A DNA stretch of 14,021 nt from an uncultured Bacilli bacterium (GTDB lineage Bacteria > Bacillota_I > Bacilli_A > RF39 > UBA660). This document shows, one piece after another, positions 1 to 7,214 of the stretch (the stretch's first letter is position 1; each line of letters begins with the position of its first letter). The translations under genes were made by a program, and so were the position numbers. The notes beneath the pieces are model-generated. The model was given only the letters and a program-made list of their open reading frames with translations. It was not told the DNA's origin and made no database searches. The DNA lies in assembly GCA_944329505.1 (NCBI GenBank), contig CALVIJ010000017.1, positions 1 to 14,021 on the forward strand. Reading direction: 5' to 3'.

Positions 1-13
1 ATCTTCTTTTCAT
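1..13 (-). CDS. 5' end of a gene leaving the window (first four codons)
   Basis: On the minus strand an ATG at 13-11 is followed by AAA AGA AGA and then the window ends. A clear SD, AAGGAG, lies at 29-24, ten bases before the ATG, and a good promoter lies further upstream (105-133). The protein starts Met-Lys-Arg-Arg; nothing can be said about its function. A competing ATG at 68 opens a different frame but has no SD, so the start at 13 is preferred. Confidence 0.6.
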
Positions 14-41
14 TTTTACCTTTCTCCTTACTACTTCTATT

Positions 42-68
42 ATGAATAATTTTATATTTTTTATTCAT
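42..68. repeat. AT-rich inverted repeat in the leader of the edge gene
   Basis: ATGAATAA at 42-49 is the exact reverse complement of TTATTCAT at 61-68, with an 11-base T-rich loop. It lies between the predicted transcription start (about 98) and the SD at 24-29. It could be a weak RNA hairpin or a repressor operator. In DNA this AT-rich an 8-bp match can arise by chance, so the role is open. Confidence 0.35.
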
Positions 69-104
69 TTTGTAATATCGATATCTTTGGTACTATTTAT
101 TTTA

Positions 105-133
105 ATTATAAAACAATTTTAAATACAAAGCAA
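105..133 (-). promoter_or_regulatory. Sigma-A-type promoter for the edge gene
   Basis: Read on the minus strand, a -35 box TTGCTT (133-128) is separated by exactly 17 bases from a perfect -10 box TATAAT (110-105). It lies just downstream of the lysS terminator and about 90 bases before the ATG at 13, so the edge gene starts a new transcription unit. Confidence 0.65.
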
Positions 134-158
134 TAATTTATTTCAAACTTTACGTAAA

Positions 159-183
159 GAAAAAACTGCTAATTAAAGCAGTC
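159..183 (-). terminator. Intrinsic terminator after lysS
   Basis: Minus-strand stem ACTGCT (182-177) and AGCAGT (170-165) with loop TTAATT, followed directly by a T-run. It starts two bases after the lysS stop codon and closes the thrS-lysS unit. Confidence 0.85.
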
Positions 184-1674
184 TTATCTATTTAAATCTT
201 TTTTATTTCTCATGTGTGGGAATAATAATACTTCTCTGATAGTTTCAGCACCTGTCATAAGCATTACCATTCGATCAATACCAATGCCCATTCCACCGGC
301 TGGTGGCATACCATATTCTAATGCTTCAACAAAATCGATGTCCATTTCATTAGCTTCTTCATTACCAAGTTCTTTTTCTTTAAGTTGATTTTCAAATCTT
401 TCATATTGATCCATTGGATCATTTAACTCAGTAAAGGCATTAGCAAATTCCATACCACAGATAAATAACTCAAATCTATCTGTATATCTAGGATCTTCAC
501 TTTTAGATGCTAAAGGGCTAATTTCAATTGGATGACCGTATACAAATGTTGGGTTAATTAAAGTTTCTTCTACGAATTTTTCAAAAAATGCATTTACAAT
601 GTGACCAAATTCAAAATGTGGCTCCAATTCAACATCATATTTCTTAGCTAATTCCTTAGCTTCATCTAAGGTCATTTCTTTCCAAAAATCAACACCACAA
701 GCTTCTTTAATTGCATCAACCATATGAATTCGTTTATAAGAAGGTTCTAATGAAATTTGATGACCAGCATACTCAATTTCATAAGTTCCATTAATTTCTT
801 TACATACAGTACTAAATAATCCTTCAGCAATATCCATCATGCCATACATATCAGTATACGCTTTATAAAGTTCAATTGTTGTAAATTCTGGGTTATGTTT
901 TCTATCAACACCTTCATTACGGAAAATACGGCCTATTTCATAAACGGCATCCATTCCACCAACCAGTAATCTTTTAAGTGGAAGTTCTGTTGCAATTCTT
1001 AAATAAAATTCCATGTCTAACGCATTATGATGAGTAATAAATGGTTTAGCAGCAGCTCCACCTAAAATTGGATTTAAAATAGGAGTTTCAACCTCTGTGT
1101 AACCTAAATTGTCTAAGTATCTTTGTACTGTTCTAATAATTTTTGGACGAGTAAAAGCCATTTTACGAGCTTCTTCATTCATAATTAAATCCACATATCT
1201 TCTTCTATATCTCTCTTCAACATCAGTTAGACCATGATATTTTTCTGGAAGTGGTCTTAATGCTTTAACTAAGTGGATATATTTAGTTGCATGTATACTA
1301 AGTTCGCCTGTATTAGTTCTAAAAACATATCCTTCAATCCCGACAATATCACCAATATCAGAAGCTTTAAATAAATCATAAGCTTCTTCTCCCACTTCAT
1401 TAATACTGATATATATTTGAATTTGACCATACTTATCTTGAATATGGAAAAAGCCAGCTTTTCCTTTTCTTCTCTTAGTCATAATTCTACCAGCGATAAT
1501 TACTTGTTCTTTTAATTCTTCAAGTTCTTCTTTACTTTGATTAGCATGTTCCTCTTTAATTATTTTAGAATTAGAAGTCACATCAAATCTAGAACCAAAA
1601 GGTTTTACCCCTTTAGAAATTAAATCTTTTACTTTCTCTCGTCTAACTTGTTCTTGTTCTGTAAATTCTCTCAT
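184..1674 (-). CDS. lysS: Lysyl-tRNA synthetase, class II
   Basis: Charges tRNA-Lys with lysine in the cytoplasm. The 496-residue length fits bacterial class II LysRS. An N-terminal OB-fold anticodon-binding domain spans about residues 56-137. The class II core follows: motif 1 region about 179-203, GGAAAKPF at 205-212, motif 2 with FRNE at 251-254, and motif 3 with GMGIGIDR at 461-468. The ATG start is set by the SD TTTGGAGG, seven bases upstream. The gene lies 30 bases after the ADP-ribosylglycohydrolase gene and ends in a strong terminator. No T-box or other leader fits in that gap, so transcription comes from the thrS side, from a possible internal extended -10 at 1699-1707, or both. No key residue appears missing. 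Confidence 0.97.
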   Translation of the reverse strand: MREFTEQEQVRREKVKDLISKGVKPFGSRFDVTSNSKIIKEEHANQSKEELEELKEQVIIAGRIMTKRRKGKAGFFHIQDKYGQIQIYISINEVGEEAYDLFKASDIGDIVGIEGYVFRTNTGELSIHATKYIHLVKALRPLPEKYHGLTDVEERYRRRYVDLIMNEEARKMAFTRPKIIRTVQRYLDNLGYTEVETPILNPILGGAAAKPFITHHNALDMEFYLRIATELPLKRLLVGGMDAVYEIGRIFRNEGVDRKHNPEFTTIELYKAYTDMYGMMDIAEGLFSTVCKEINGTYEIEYAGHQISLEPSYKRIHMVDAIKEACGVDFWKEMTLDEAKELAKKYDVELEPHFEFGHIVNAFFEKFVEETLINPTFVYGHPIEISPLASKSEDPRYTDRFELFICGMEFANAFTELNDPMDQYERFENQLKEKELGNEEANEMDIDFVEALEYGMPPAGGMGIGIDRMVMLMTGAETIREVLLFPHMRNKKDLNR

Positions 1675-1698
1675 TAAAATACCTCCAAACTAATGACC

Positions 1699-1707
1699 AT
1701 TATATCA
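1699..1707 (-). promoter_or_regulatory. Possible internal extended -10 promoter for lysS
   Basis: The minus strand reads TGA TATAAT at 1707-1699, a perfect extended -10 (TGnTATAAT). The TGA is also the stop codon of the upstream gene. No recognisable -35 lies 17 bases upstream. The start would be near 1690, giving a leader of about 15 bases before the lysS ATG. In this AT-rich DNA it could be chance, but the same motif stands in front of the GNAT gene. Confidence 0.4.
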
Positions 1708-2520
1708 TAATTTCTTTACCTTTTGGTAGCCCCTTTCAAGTTTTAACACAAATTCTTCAGGAAGTTTGTCTAAAGCTAAATTTTTAAGTTCCTCAGGCAC
1801 TCCATAATATGCTTCTGCTATTGAACCAGTAATAGCTCCAATAGTATCAGTATCTCCACCCAAAGATACTGCTTTACGAACAGCATCCTCAAAAGAATTA
1901 CTTTCAAAAAAGGCTGTCAAACAATTATCAAATACTAAACATGAACTATCAAATCTATTAGTTAATCTTATTTTTTCAATAGATTTACTTATTGGATAAA
2001 ACTTCGGTTTTAATTCTTCTTTAGAATAACCTTTTCTTCCCATATAAATAAGATCATTTAAAGTCTGAGCAGAAGCAACCGCTAAAGCAGAAGCGTGTGA
2101 AGTAGCTGTAGCTTTCTCAGTTTCATTCAAGATTGTTTCTAAATCATCAAACAAATATCCTATAGGAGACACTCTCATCAAAGCTCCATTTCCCATACTA
2201 TTGCCATCACTTTCCCCTTTACACCATTTGATAAAATAAGGAGAAAACATATATTTAAAATGATTGGCTTTTGTATCGGGTACATCTTGATAATGTTTTA
2301 AACCATATTCTTTTAAAACAGTTTCATAAGGTGTACCATCTAAAATAGCTTCTAATATAGCAATCGTTAAAATAGTATCATCACTATAAAAGCTATCTTT
2401 TTCAATTAAATTATCTTTATTTAATACAGATATCCGTCTATCAATATTTCTCTTTTCACTTTTAAATTCGTCATATTCATAAACAGAACCAGCCAAATCA
2501 CCAATAATCGCACCTAACAT
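1705..2520 (-). CDS. ADP-ribosylglycohydrolase family protein (DraG-like)
   Basis: Members of this family remove ADP-ribose from proteins or nucleic acids, or act on small ADP-ribose compounds, using two metal ions. The 271-residue protein opens with the family hallmark GAIIGDLAGS (3-12), so the N-terminus is right. The metal-binding motifs are present: YSDDT (45-49) and GGDTDTIG (221-228). GNGALMR (111-116) and the TSHASA helix region (140-145) also match the family. The ATG lies three bases after the thrS stop with only a weak purine-rich SD, which suggests translational coupling to thrS. No partner ADP-ribosyltransferase is in the window, so the substrate is unknown. Family assignment is firm; the physiological role is not. 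Confidence 0.9.
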   Translation of the reverse strand: MLGAIIGDLAGSVYEYDEFKSEKRNIDRRISVLNKDNLIEKDSFYSDDTILTIAILEAILDGTPYETVLKEYGLKHYQDVPDTKANHFKYMFSPYFIKWCKGESDGNSMGNGALMRVSPIGYLFDDLETILNETEKATATSHASALAVASAQTLNDLIYMGRKGYSKEELKPKFYPISKSIEKIRLTNRFDSSCLVFDNCLTAFFESNSFEDAVRKAVSLGGDTDTIGAITGSIAEAYYGVPEELKNLALDKLPEEFVLKLERGYQKVKKL

Positions 2521-2523
2521 AAG

Positions 2524-4281
2524 TTATTTTCTTTCTTTAATTTGATTTACAATTTTCTTTTCAAAATCTTTTAAAGATAAGTTTTCAGTCTCTTTATGTC
2601 CAAATAAACGGTAACTTACTGTTTCGTTTTCTTTTTCTTTATCACCAATAATAAGTGAATAAGGAATCTTAGAAGCTTGACTTTCACGCATTTTATAACT
2701 CAATTTTTCATCTCTATCGTCTAGTTTTACTCTGATATTTTTATCTAAAAGTTTCTTCATGATTTTTTTAGCATACTCTAAATGATATTCATTATTTACT
2801 GGAATTATATTAACTTGAACTGGCGCAAGCCAAAGTGGAAATGCACCTTTAGTTTCTTCTATTAAAAATGCCATAAATCTATCAAATGTACCTAAAATAG
2901 CTCTATGAATAACTACAGGTCTTGCTTTTTGACCATTTTCATCTACATAAGTTAAATCAAATCTTTCTGGTAATAAGAAATCTAATTGGCAAGTAGAAAG
3001 TGTGACATCGTGACCGATGGCTGATTTAATTTGAACATCTAATTTAGGTCCATAAAATGCGGCTTCACCTTCTGCCTCATAAAAATCAATACCAAGCTCA
3101 GTCAATACTTTTCTAAGCTCGCTCTCAGCTTTCTCCCACATTTCATCATCGTCAAAATACTTTTCAGTATTATTTTTATCTCTTAAAGATAATCTAAAGG
3201 CATAATCTTTAATATTGAAATCCTTATAAACATCTAAAATCAAATTAACAACATTAGAAACTTCTTCTTTAATTTGATCAGGTCTTACAAATAAATGGGC
3301 ATCATTTTGACACATTTGACGAACTCTTTCCAGTCCACATACTGCACCACTAGCTTCATATCTAAAATCATGAGCAAGTTCACCAATTCTAATTGGTAAA
3401 TCACGATAAGAATGTAATTTATGTTTATAAATAAGCATATGATGAGGACAATTCATTGGTCTTAAAACTAATTCTTCATTATCCATCTTCATAGCTGGAA
3501 ACATATCATCTTTATAATGATCCCAATGACCACTTACTTTATAAAGTTCAGTTGAAGCCAAATAAGGGGTATACACATGATTATAACCTAATTTAAGTTC
3601 TTTATCTCTAATATAATTTTCAAGTTCTATTCTAACGGTTGCTCCATTTGGAAGCCACATTTGAAGTCCTGGTCCTACAAGTTCATGGCCCATAAATAAA
3701 TCAAGTTCTTTACCGATTTTACGATGATCTCTTTCTTTAGCTTCTTCTAAAAGTTCCAAATGTTTTTCCAAATTTTCTTTATCATCAAAACAAACTCCAT
3801 AAATTCTCTGTAATACTTTGTTTTTAGAATCACCTTTATAATAAGCACCTGAAACTTTAAGTAATTTAAAATTTTTACACTCTTTTACACTATCTACGTG
3901 TGGTCCTCTGCATAAATCTGTAAAATCACCTTGAGTATAGCAGCTTATGACTTCACCATCTGGCAATTCGTTAATAATATCTATTTTATATGGATCATCT
4001 TTAAACTTTTCTAAAGCTTCATCTCTAGAAATTTCTTCACGATAAATTCTTTTGCCATCTTTTGCTAATTTCTTCATTTCTTTTGAGATTTTTTCTAAAT
4101 CGTCTTCAGTTAAAGTATAATCCCCTAAATCAATGTCATAGTAAAATCCTTCTGAAATAACTGGTCCTACCCAAAATTTTGCATTTGGATATAAATGTTT
4201 AACTGCTTGTGCTAATAAATGAGCACAACTGTGATTAAGTTTGCTTAATCTTTCATCTTCTTTAATATCTATCACTTTCAA
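2524..4281 (-). CDS. thrS: Threonyl-tRNA synthetase lacking the TGS domain
   Basis: Charges tRNA-Thr and hydrolyses mischarged Ser-tRNA-Thr. The editing domain has HxxxH (His17, His21) and CRGPH (Cys124, His128). The catalytic core has the zinc ligands Cys278, His329 and His459, and an anticodon-binding domain follows from about 487. Length is 585 residues against roughly 640 in E. coli; the missing part is the N-terminal TGS domain. A TGA lies directly before the start in frame, so the domain is not hidden upstream. The given start is TTG at 4281, overlapping the upstream stop. However, the SD-like AGGTGAT is too close to TTG and better spaced for GTG at 4275 (codon 3), so the protein may be 583 residues. 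It is the main target of the upstream Thr T-box. Confidence 0.96.
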   Translation of the reverse strand: MKVIDIKEDERLSKLNHSCAHLLAQAVKHLYPNAKFWVGPVISEGFYYDIDLGDYTLTEDDLEKISKEMKKLAKDGKRIYREEISRDEALEKFKDDPYKIDIINELPDGEVISCYTQGDFTDLCRGPHVDSVKECKNFKLLKVSGAYYKGDSKNKVLQRIYGVCFDDKENLEKHLELLEEAKERDHRKIGKELDLFMGHELVGPGLQMWLPNGATVRIELENYIRDKELKLGYNHVYTPYLASTELYKVSGHWDHYKDDMFPAMKMDNEELVLRPMNCPHHMLIYKHKLHSYRDLPIRIGELAHDFRYEASGAVCGLERVRQMCQNDAHLFVRPDQIKEEVSNVVNLILDVYKDFNIKDYAFRLSLRDKNNTEKYFDDDEMWEKAESELRKVLTELGIDFYEAEGEAAFYGPKLDVQIKSAIGHDVTLSTCQLDFLLPERFDLTYVDENGQKARPVVIHRAILGTFDRFMAFLIEETKGAFPLWLAPVQVNIIPVNNEYHLEYAKKIMKKLLDKNIRVKLDDRDEKLSYKMRESQASKIPYSLIIGDKEKENETVSYRLFGHKETENLSLKDFEKKIVNQIKERK

Positions 4282-4679
4282 TCACCTTTCCTTAATCTTA
4301 TGATTCTTTTAAAACTTTTTTGTCTACCTTTTTTATCAAATTTAACCTCTTCTTCAACTGAACTAATGTTAGATAAATCTAAATCAGTTTCAAATTCACA
4401 GTGTCGAGATAAAGTTCTATTTGGATTAATATAAGGAGCAGAATTATTAAATGCATCATTAACCAAAATAATCATTCCAGTTTTAATTTGTTCCACAGAA
4501 ACGGAATCAAAATTAACACTCGCAAGATTAATTCCATAATAAGCTGCTATTTTCTTAAGCTCTTTATGTGATAAATTACTTAATTCCGAAATCAGATGAT
4601 TATTGTCTACCCCATAATAGTTTCTCAAAAAATGACTCAAATCCATTTTATGACATTTACGTATTTGTTTTTTATCCAT
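4278..4679 (-). CDS. Small protein of unknown function, first gene behind the T-box
   Basis: I do not recognise this 133-residue protein. It looks soluble, with no signal peptide or membrane helix. The N-terminus is basic (MDKKQIRK). A helical stretch with SHKELKKIAAYYGI falls at about 37-50, an acidic patch at 99-111, and a strongly basic C-terminus (KKGRQKSFKRIIRLRKGD) at 116-133 that could bind nucleic acid. The ATG is set by the SD GAGGAG seven bases upstream, which lies inside the T-box sequestor hairpin. The stop overlaps the TTG start candidate of thrS. In B. subtilis the same place between dnaI and thrS is taken by ytxB and ytxC; I see no clear similarity to either. It is probably a real gene, given SD, spacing and overlap. 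Confidence 0.7.
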   Translation of the reverse strand: MDKKQIRKCHKMDLSHFLRNYYGVDNNHLISELSNLSHKELKKIAAYYGINLASVNFDSVSVEQIKTGMIILVNDAFNNSAPYINPNRTLSRHCEFETDLDLSNISSVEEEVKFDKKGRQKSFKRIIRLRKGD

Positions 4680-4685
4680 TTAAAA

Positions 4686-4715
4686 GCTCCTCACAAAAAC
4701 AAATTGTAAAGGAGC
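4686..4715 (-). promoter_or_regulatory. SD-sequestering hairpin, alternative to the T-box antisequestor
   Basis: On the minus strand GCTCCT (4715-4710) is perfectly complementary to AGGAGC (4691-4686); ACAA/TTGT pairing can extend the stem inward. The 3' arm contains most of the SD GAGGAG (4692-4687) of the 133-residue gene. Only four T residues follow, then AAATG with the start codon. The 5' arm TCCT also pairs with AGGA (4736-4733) in the tRNA-stabilised form, so the two folds exclude each other. This fits control of translation better than transcription termination, though a weak terminator cannot be excluded. Confidence 0.65.
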
Positions 4716-4894
4716 GTATAAACGCGGTACCATCCTACCTTATAACTTAATTTATTGGATAACGGTAACTAGCCGGAATAATCTTTCGAAAATCTGCTTC
4801 AAGGTAGTAATTATTAAAATCATTTATCTAGTTTCCACCATTCTAGACTCTCTTTAAAATTACTTTTAATAATCTTATCCTCTTCATCACATTT
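4686..4894 (-). promoter_or_regulatory. T-box riboswitch, threonine type
   Basis: A tRNA-sensing leader that should switch on thrS when uncharged tRNA-Thr builds up. The conserved T-box core AGGATGGTACCGCG reads 4736-4723 on the minus strand. The antiterminator/antisequestor forms from AGGA (4736-4733) with TCCT (4713-4710), enclosing the tRNA-acceptor bulge TGGTACC and the small GCG/CGC hairpin. Stem I has a 10-bp helix, 4873-4864 with 4819-4810, and apical motifs AGAGAG and GGTGGAAAC. The specifier loop reads ACT at 4808-4806, then A, then CCTT pairing with GAGG (4882-4879). This register gives ACU, threonine; the overlapping ACC is also threonine. TGGT in the core predicts A at the discriminator position of tRNA-Thr. 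Confidence 0.93.
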
Positions 4895-4900
4895 AACTAT

Positions 4901-4928
4901 ATTTTATCATAGTTTCTACCTTTGTCAA
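4901..4928 (-). promoter_or_regulatory. Promoter of the T-box/thrS unit
   Basis: Minus strand: consensus -35 TTGACA (4928-4923), 16-base spacer, -10 TAAAAT (4906-4901) preceded by TGA, making an extended -10. The start is expected near 4894, giving a leader of about 215 bases that holds the T-box. Between this promoter and the dnaI stop (4929-4980) I see no convincing terminator, so read-through from dnaI may add to transcription. Confidence 0.85.
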
Positions 4929-4980
4929 GACTTAAAAATTTTATGACATGTGAATAACTACACGAACTAAATATATCACC

Positions 4981-5901
4981 CTATTTTCTTAAGTTTTTAC
5001 TTATTAATTCTTGATACTCAGTTAATTGTTTAATTCTTGAAATAATTCTGCCAGCTTTGATAATTTCATCACCTTTAGAAGTAATAGCCAAATGATTTTC
5101 TAAAGTTTCTAAATTCAAATTAGAAGTAAAAAATGTCGGTAATTTTTCGTCCATCCTGTATTGAAGTAAAGGACACAAAATTTCGTCCCTCGCCCAGGGT
5201 GTTACACTTTCAGCCCCTAAATCATCGATTAAGAGTAGAGGAACTTTTTTAACATAGTTATATTTATTTTTAAATTCACTTCGCACTTCGGAATTAAACG
5301 ATGTTTTTAAACTATTTAAAAATTCAGGCCAAAATACAATCGCACTTTTAACACCGTCTTTCGCAAGTTCATTGAAGGTTGCGGCAATCAAATATGTTTT
5401 ACCACTACCAAAATTACCACACAAATAAAGTCCTTTTTGATGTATATCACTTTTATATTTTTTTATAAATTCCGTAAGCCATAAAATTGTTTTATATCTA
5501 TTTTTATCGGTTTTATAAATATTTTTAAAAGAAGCTTCCTTAATTTCTTTAGGAACATTAAATAACATGGTATTGCTATGTAATTTTTCTTGCTCGTCAA
5601 GTTTTTTCTTATACTTACAAGGTTTATAACTAAACTCTAAACTATCACCATTTACTTTAGGTAATTTCGCATATCCATTTATCTTGTTTTTACAAGCAGC
5701 TAAGCCTGGGCAATTTTGACAATTGTGATATTCGATAGAACTTTCCTCTAAAAGAGAAGTATATTTTTTTAGTATTTCTCTTTTTAGTTTGAGTTTCACT
5801 ACAAATTTTTTAAACTCTTCATTTTCTAAAGCTTCATCATAAGCTTCATCCAAGAAACTATCTAAATTACGTTTTTTAAAGCTGTCAGATATTTTTTGCA
5901 T
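4981..5901 (-). CDS. dnaI: Primosomal protein DnaI, helicase loader ATPase
   Basis: Loads the replicative helicase onto DNA at the origin and at stalled forks. The 306-residue length and layout match Bacillus DnaI. An N-terminal helicase-binding region carries a zinc-type cluster (Cys61, Cys64, Cys70, Cys95). The C-terminal AAA+ domain has Walker A GNFGSGKT (162-169), Walker B LLLIDD (222-227), sensor 1 FFTSN (257-261) and a candidate arginine finger near Arg285/Arg289. The ATG start is backed by the SD TAGGAGTGAT. It follows dnaB after 10 bases, so the two share a transcript and act together with DnaD in primosome assembly. No domain is missing. Confidence 0.95.
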   Translation of the reverse strand: MQKISDSFKKRNLDSFLDEAYDEALENEEFKKFVVKLKLKREILKKYTSLLEESSIEYHNCQNCPGLAACKNKINGYAKLPKVNGDSLEFSYKPCKYKKKLDEQEKLHSNTMLFNVPKEIKEASFKNIYKTDKNRYKTILWLTEFIKKYKSDIHQKGLYLCGNFGSGKTYLIAATFNELAKDGVKSAIVFWPEFLNSLKTSFNSEVRSEFKNKYNYVKKVPLLLIDDLGAESVTPWARDEILCPLLQYRMDEKLPTFFTSNLNLETLENHLAITSKGDEIIKAGRIISRIKQLTEYQELISKNLRK

Positions 5902-5911
5902 AATATCACTC

Positions 5912-7189
5912 CTATAAATTTTTTAAACTAGCTTCAAGTGCTGCAATATCATCTGTGCTGGCAACATCTTCTTCAATATTTTTATCAAACCAATCAGGTT
6001 TTTCTTCCTTCTTAATCGGTCTTACTTTTTTTGTATTTTTTGCTTTGTTTTCTTTTTTGCAAATATTCATAGCTTCTTCTACTGTTTTAATATTACTTCT
6101 TTTCCACTGGTTAGCAATCGTCAAAACAAAATTCCTAGTTAGTTTATTGTCATTAATTCTAAGAACATAATCGATAAGGACATTAACCACTCCTGGTGGT
6201 AAATCATAATCAACCATTAAACTCTCGATTAACATAAGATCACTTTTACTTGGCTTGATTCCTTTGTTTTTGCCTGTTAAAAAATCATATGGCGAAGTAG
6301 TCTCAAAAGTATAAATTATTTTAGCTTTTTTTGAATTATCACCGACTTGTTTTCGCAAATACTCTGGTTGATTTCTATAAACTAAAGATGGAGTTACATT
6401 TTGGTGTTCAAAAGTATAATAGTTATGACAATTATTCCTTAGTAAATCTTTATCAATAATCTTTTTTTCGTTAACTGAATTTCTCATCAATTCTGAAAGT
6501 TCTCTCTCATCGAGATTATATATATAAGCAAGTTTATAAATTAAGGATTTAGTTTCTTTTGTAATCGAACGATGATTAAGTATTTCACTTGGTATCATTG
6601 CAAGTAAACTGTTTAAATCGATCTTTTCATCAACAACTAAATCTATTTGTTTTACCTTTCTAATACTTTTAGTATCTAAGGTGTCTAAAGAATTAGTCAC
6701 TTCAAAAGTGTCACCAAAAGATGCACTGATATCTTCGTAACCTTTTAAATCAATGGCAGGCACTCTAAAAAAATTCAATGTCTTTTCATATTCTACTTTA
6801 CCTATATTACTAGCCAAGGTGGTTGCTAAAATAGGGTTGGCAGCAAATTCATAAGGATCTAATGGTGAATATAATTCATATATATAATTATTGATATTAC
6901 CTTTTTTTAAATAAGTTTTTAAAAGGCCGATTGCTTCTAATTTTTCTCTAGCTTCTAAAATATCTTCTAATTTAACTCTCATAATAGCCATTAAATTATG
7001 ATGAGTATATTCCATGGAGATAATTTGACTAGTATCTAAGTTACTCCATAAAGTAAAATACAAATTGATTGCGACACTACCTATTATAGGTTGATATAAT
7101 TTAATTAAAGTAAGGCGAGATTCATTATTTAAAATAGTTGCATTTTTTACAATATACGTATCTGCTGGCAACAAACTAACTGTTGACAT
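5912..7189 (-). CDS. dnaB: Replication initiation and membrane attachment protein DnaB (Bacillus type)
   Basis: This is the Bacillus-type DnaB, a primosome component that works with DnaD and DnaI to recruit the helicase; it is not the helicase itself. It is 425 residues long. The N-terminal winged-helix (DDBH1-like) region covers about 1-110. The C-terminal DnaD/DnaB_2-like domain (about 299-377) carries the conserved FVLTIANQWKRSNIKT segment (354-369, Trp362). The tail to 425 is charged and low-complexity. The ATG has the SD AAGGTGAG. A promoter lies directly upstream (7215-7243) and dnaI directly downstream, the usual pair. In B. subtilis nrdR precedes dnaB; here that place is held by the surface-protein operon. 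Confidence 0.92.
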   Translation of the reverse strand: MSTVSLLPADTYIVKNATILNNESRLTLIKLYQPIIGSVAINLYFTLWSNLDTSQIISMEYTHHNLMAIMRVKLEDILEAREKLEAIGLLKTYLKKGNINNYIYELYSPLDPYEFAANPILATTLASNIGKVEYEKTLNFFRVPAIDLKGYEDISASFGDTFEVTNSLDTLDTKSIRKVKQIDLVVDEKIDLNSLLAMIPSEILNHRSITKETKSLIYKLAYIYNLDERELSELMRNSVNEKKIIDKDLLRNNCHNYYTFEHQNVTPSLVYRNQPEYLRKQVGDNSKKAKIIYTFETTSPYDFLTGKNKGIKPSKSDLMLIESLMVDYDLPPGVVNVLIDYVLRINDNKLTRNFVLTIANQWKRSNIKTVEEAMNICKKENKAKNTKKVRPIKKEEKPDWFDKNIEEDVASTDDIAALEASLKNL

Positions 7190-7214
7190 ATTCTCACCTT
7201 CTTTTCCTTTTATT

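Noticed and set aside
4278..4679. The 133-residue gene as a detached TGS domain of ThrRS
   Set aside because: Its composition and order of residues show no TGS-like beta-grasp pattern, and it has its own SD and stop.
4568..4750. Plus-strand open frame across the T-box
   Set aside because: It runs opposite the 133-residue gene and through structured leader RNA sequence, with no SD and no family resemblance.
4929..4980. A terminator between dnaI and the T-box promoter
   Set aside because: Only a short imperfect stem (GTG/CAC) is seen, with no proper T-run after it.
5955..6170. Hydrophobic plus-strand open frame opposite dnaB
   Set aside because: The Phe/Leu-rich composition is what Lys/Glu-rich codons give when read in reverse; no start signals.
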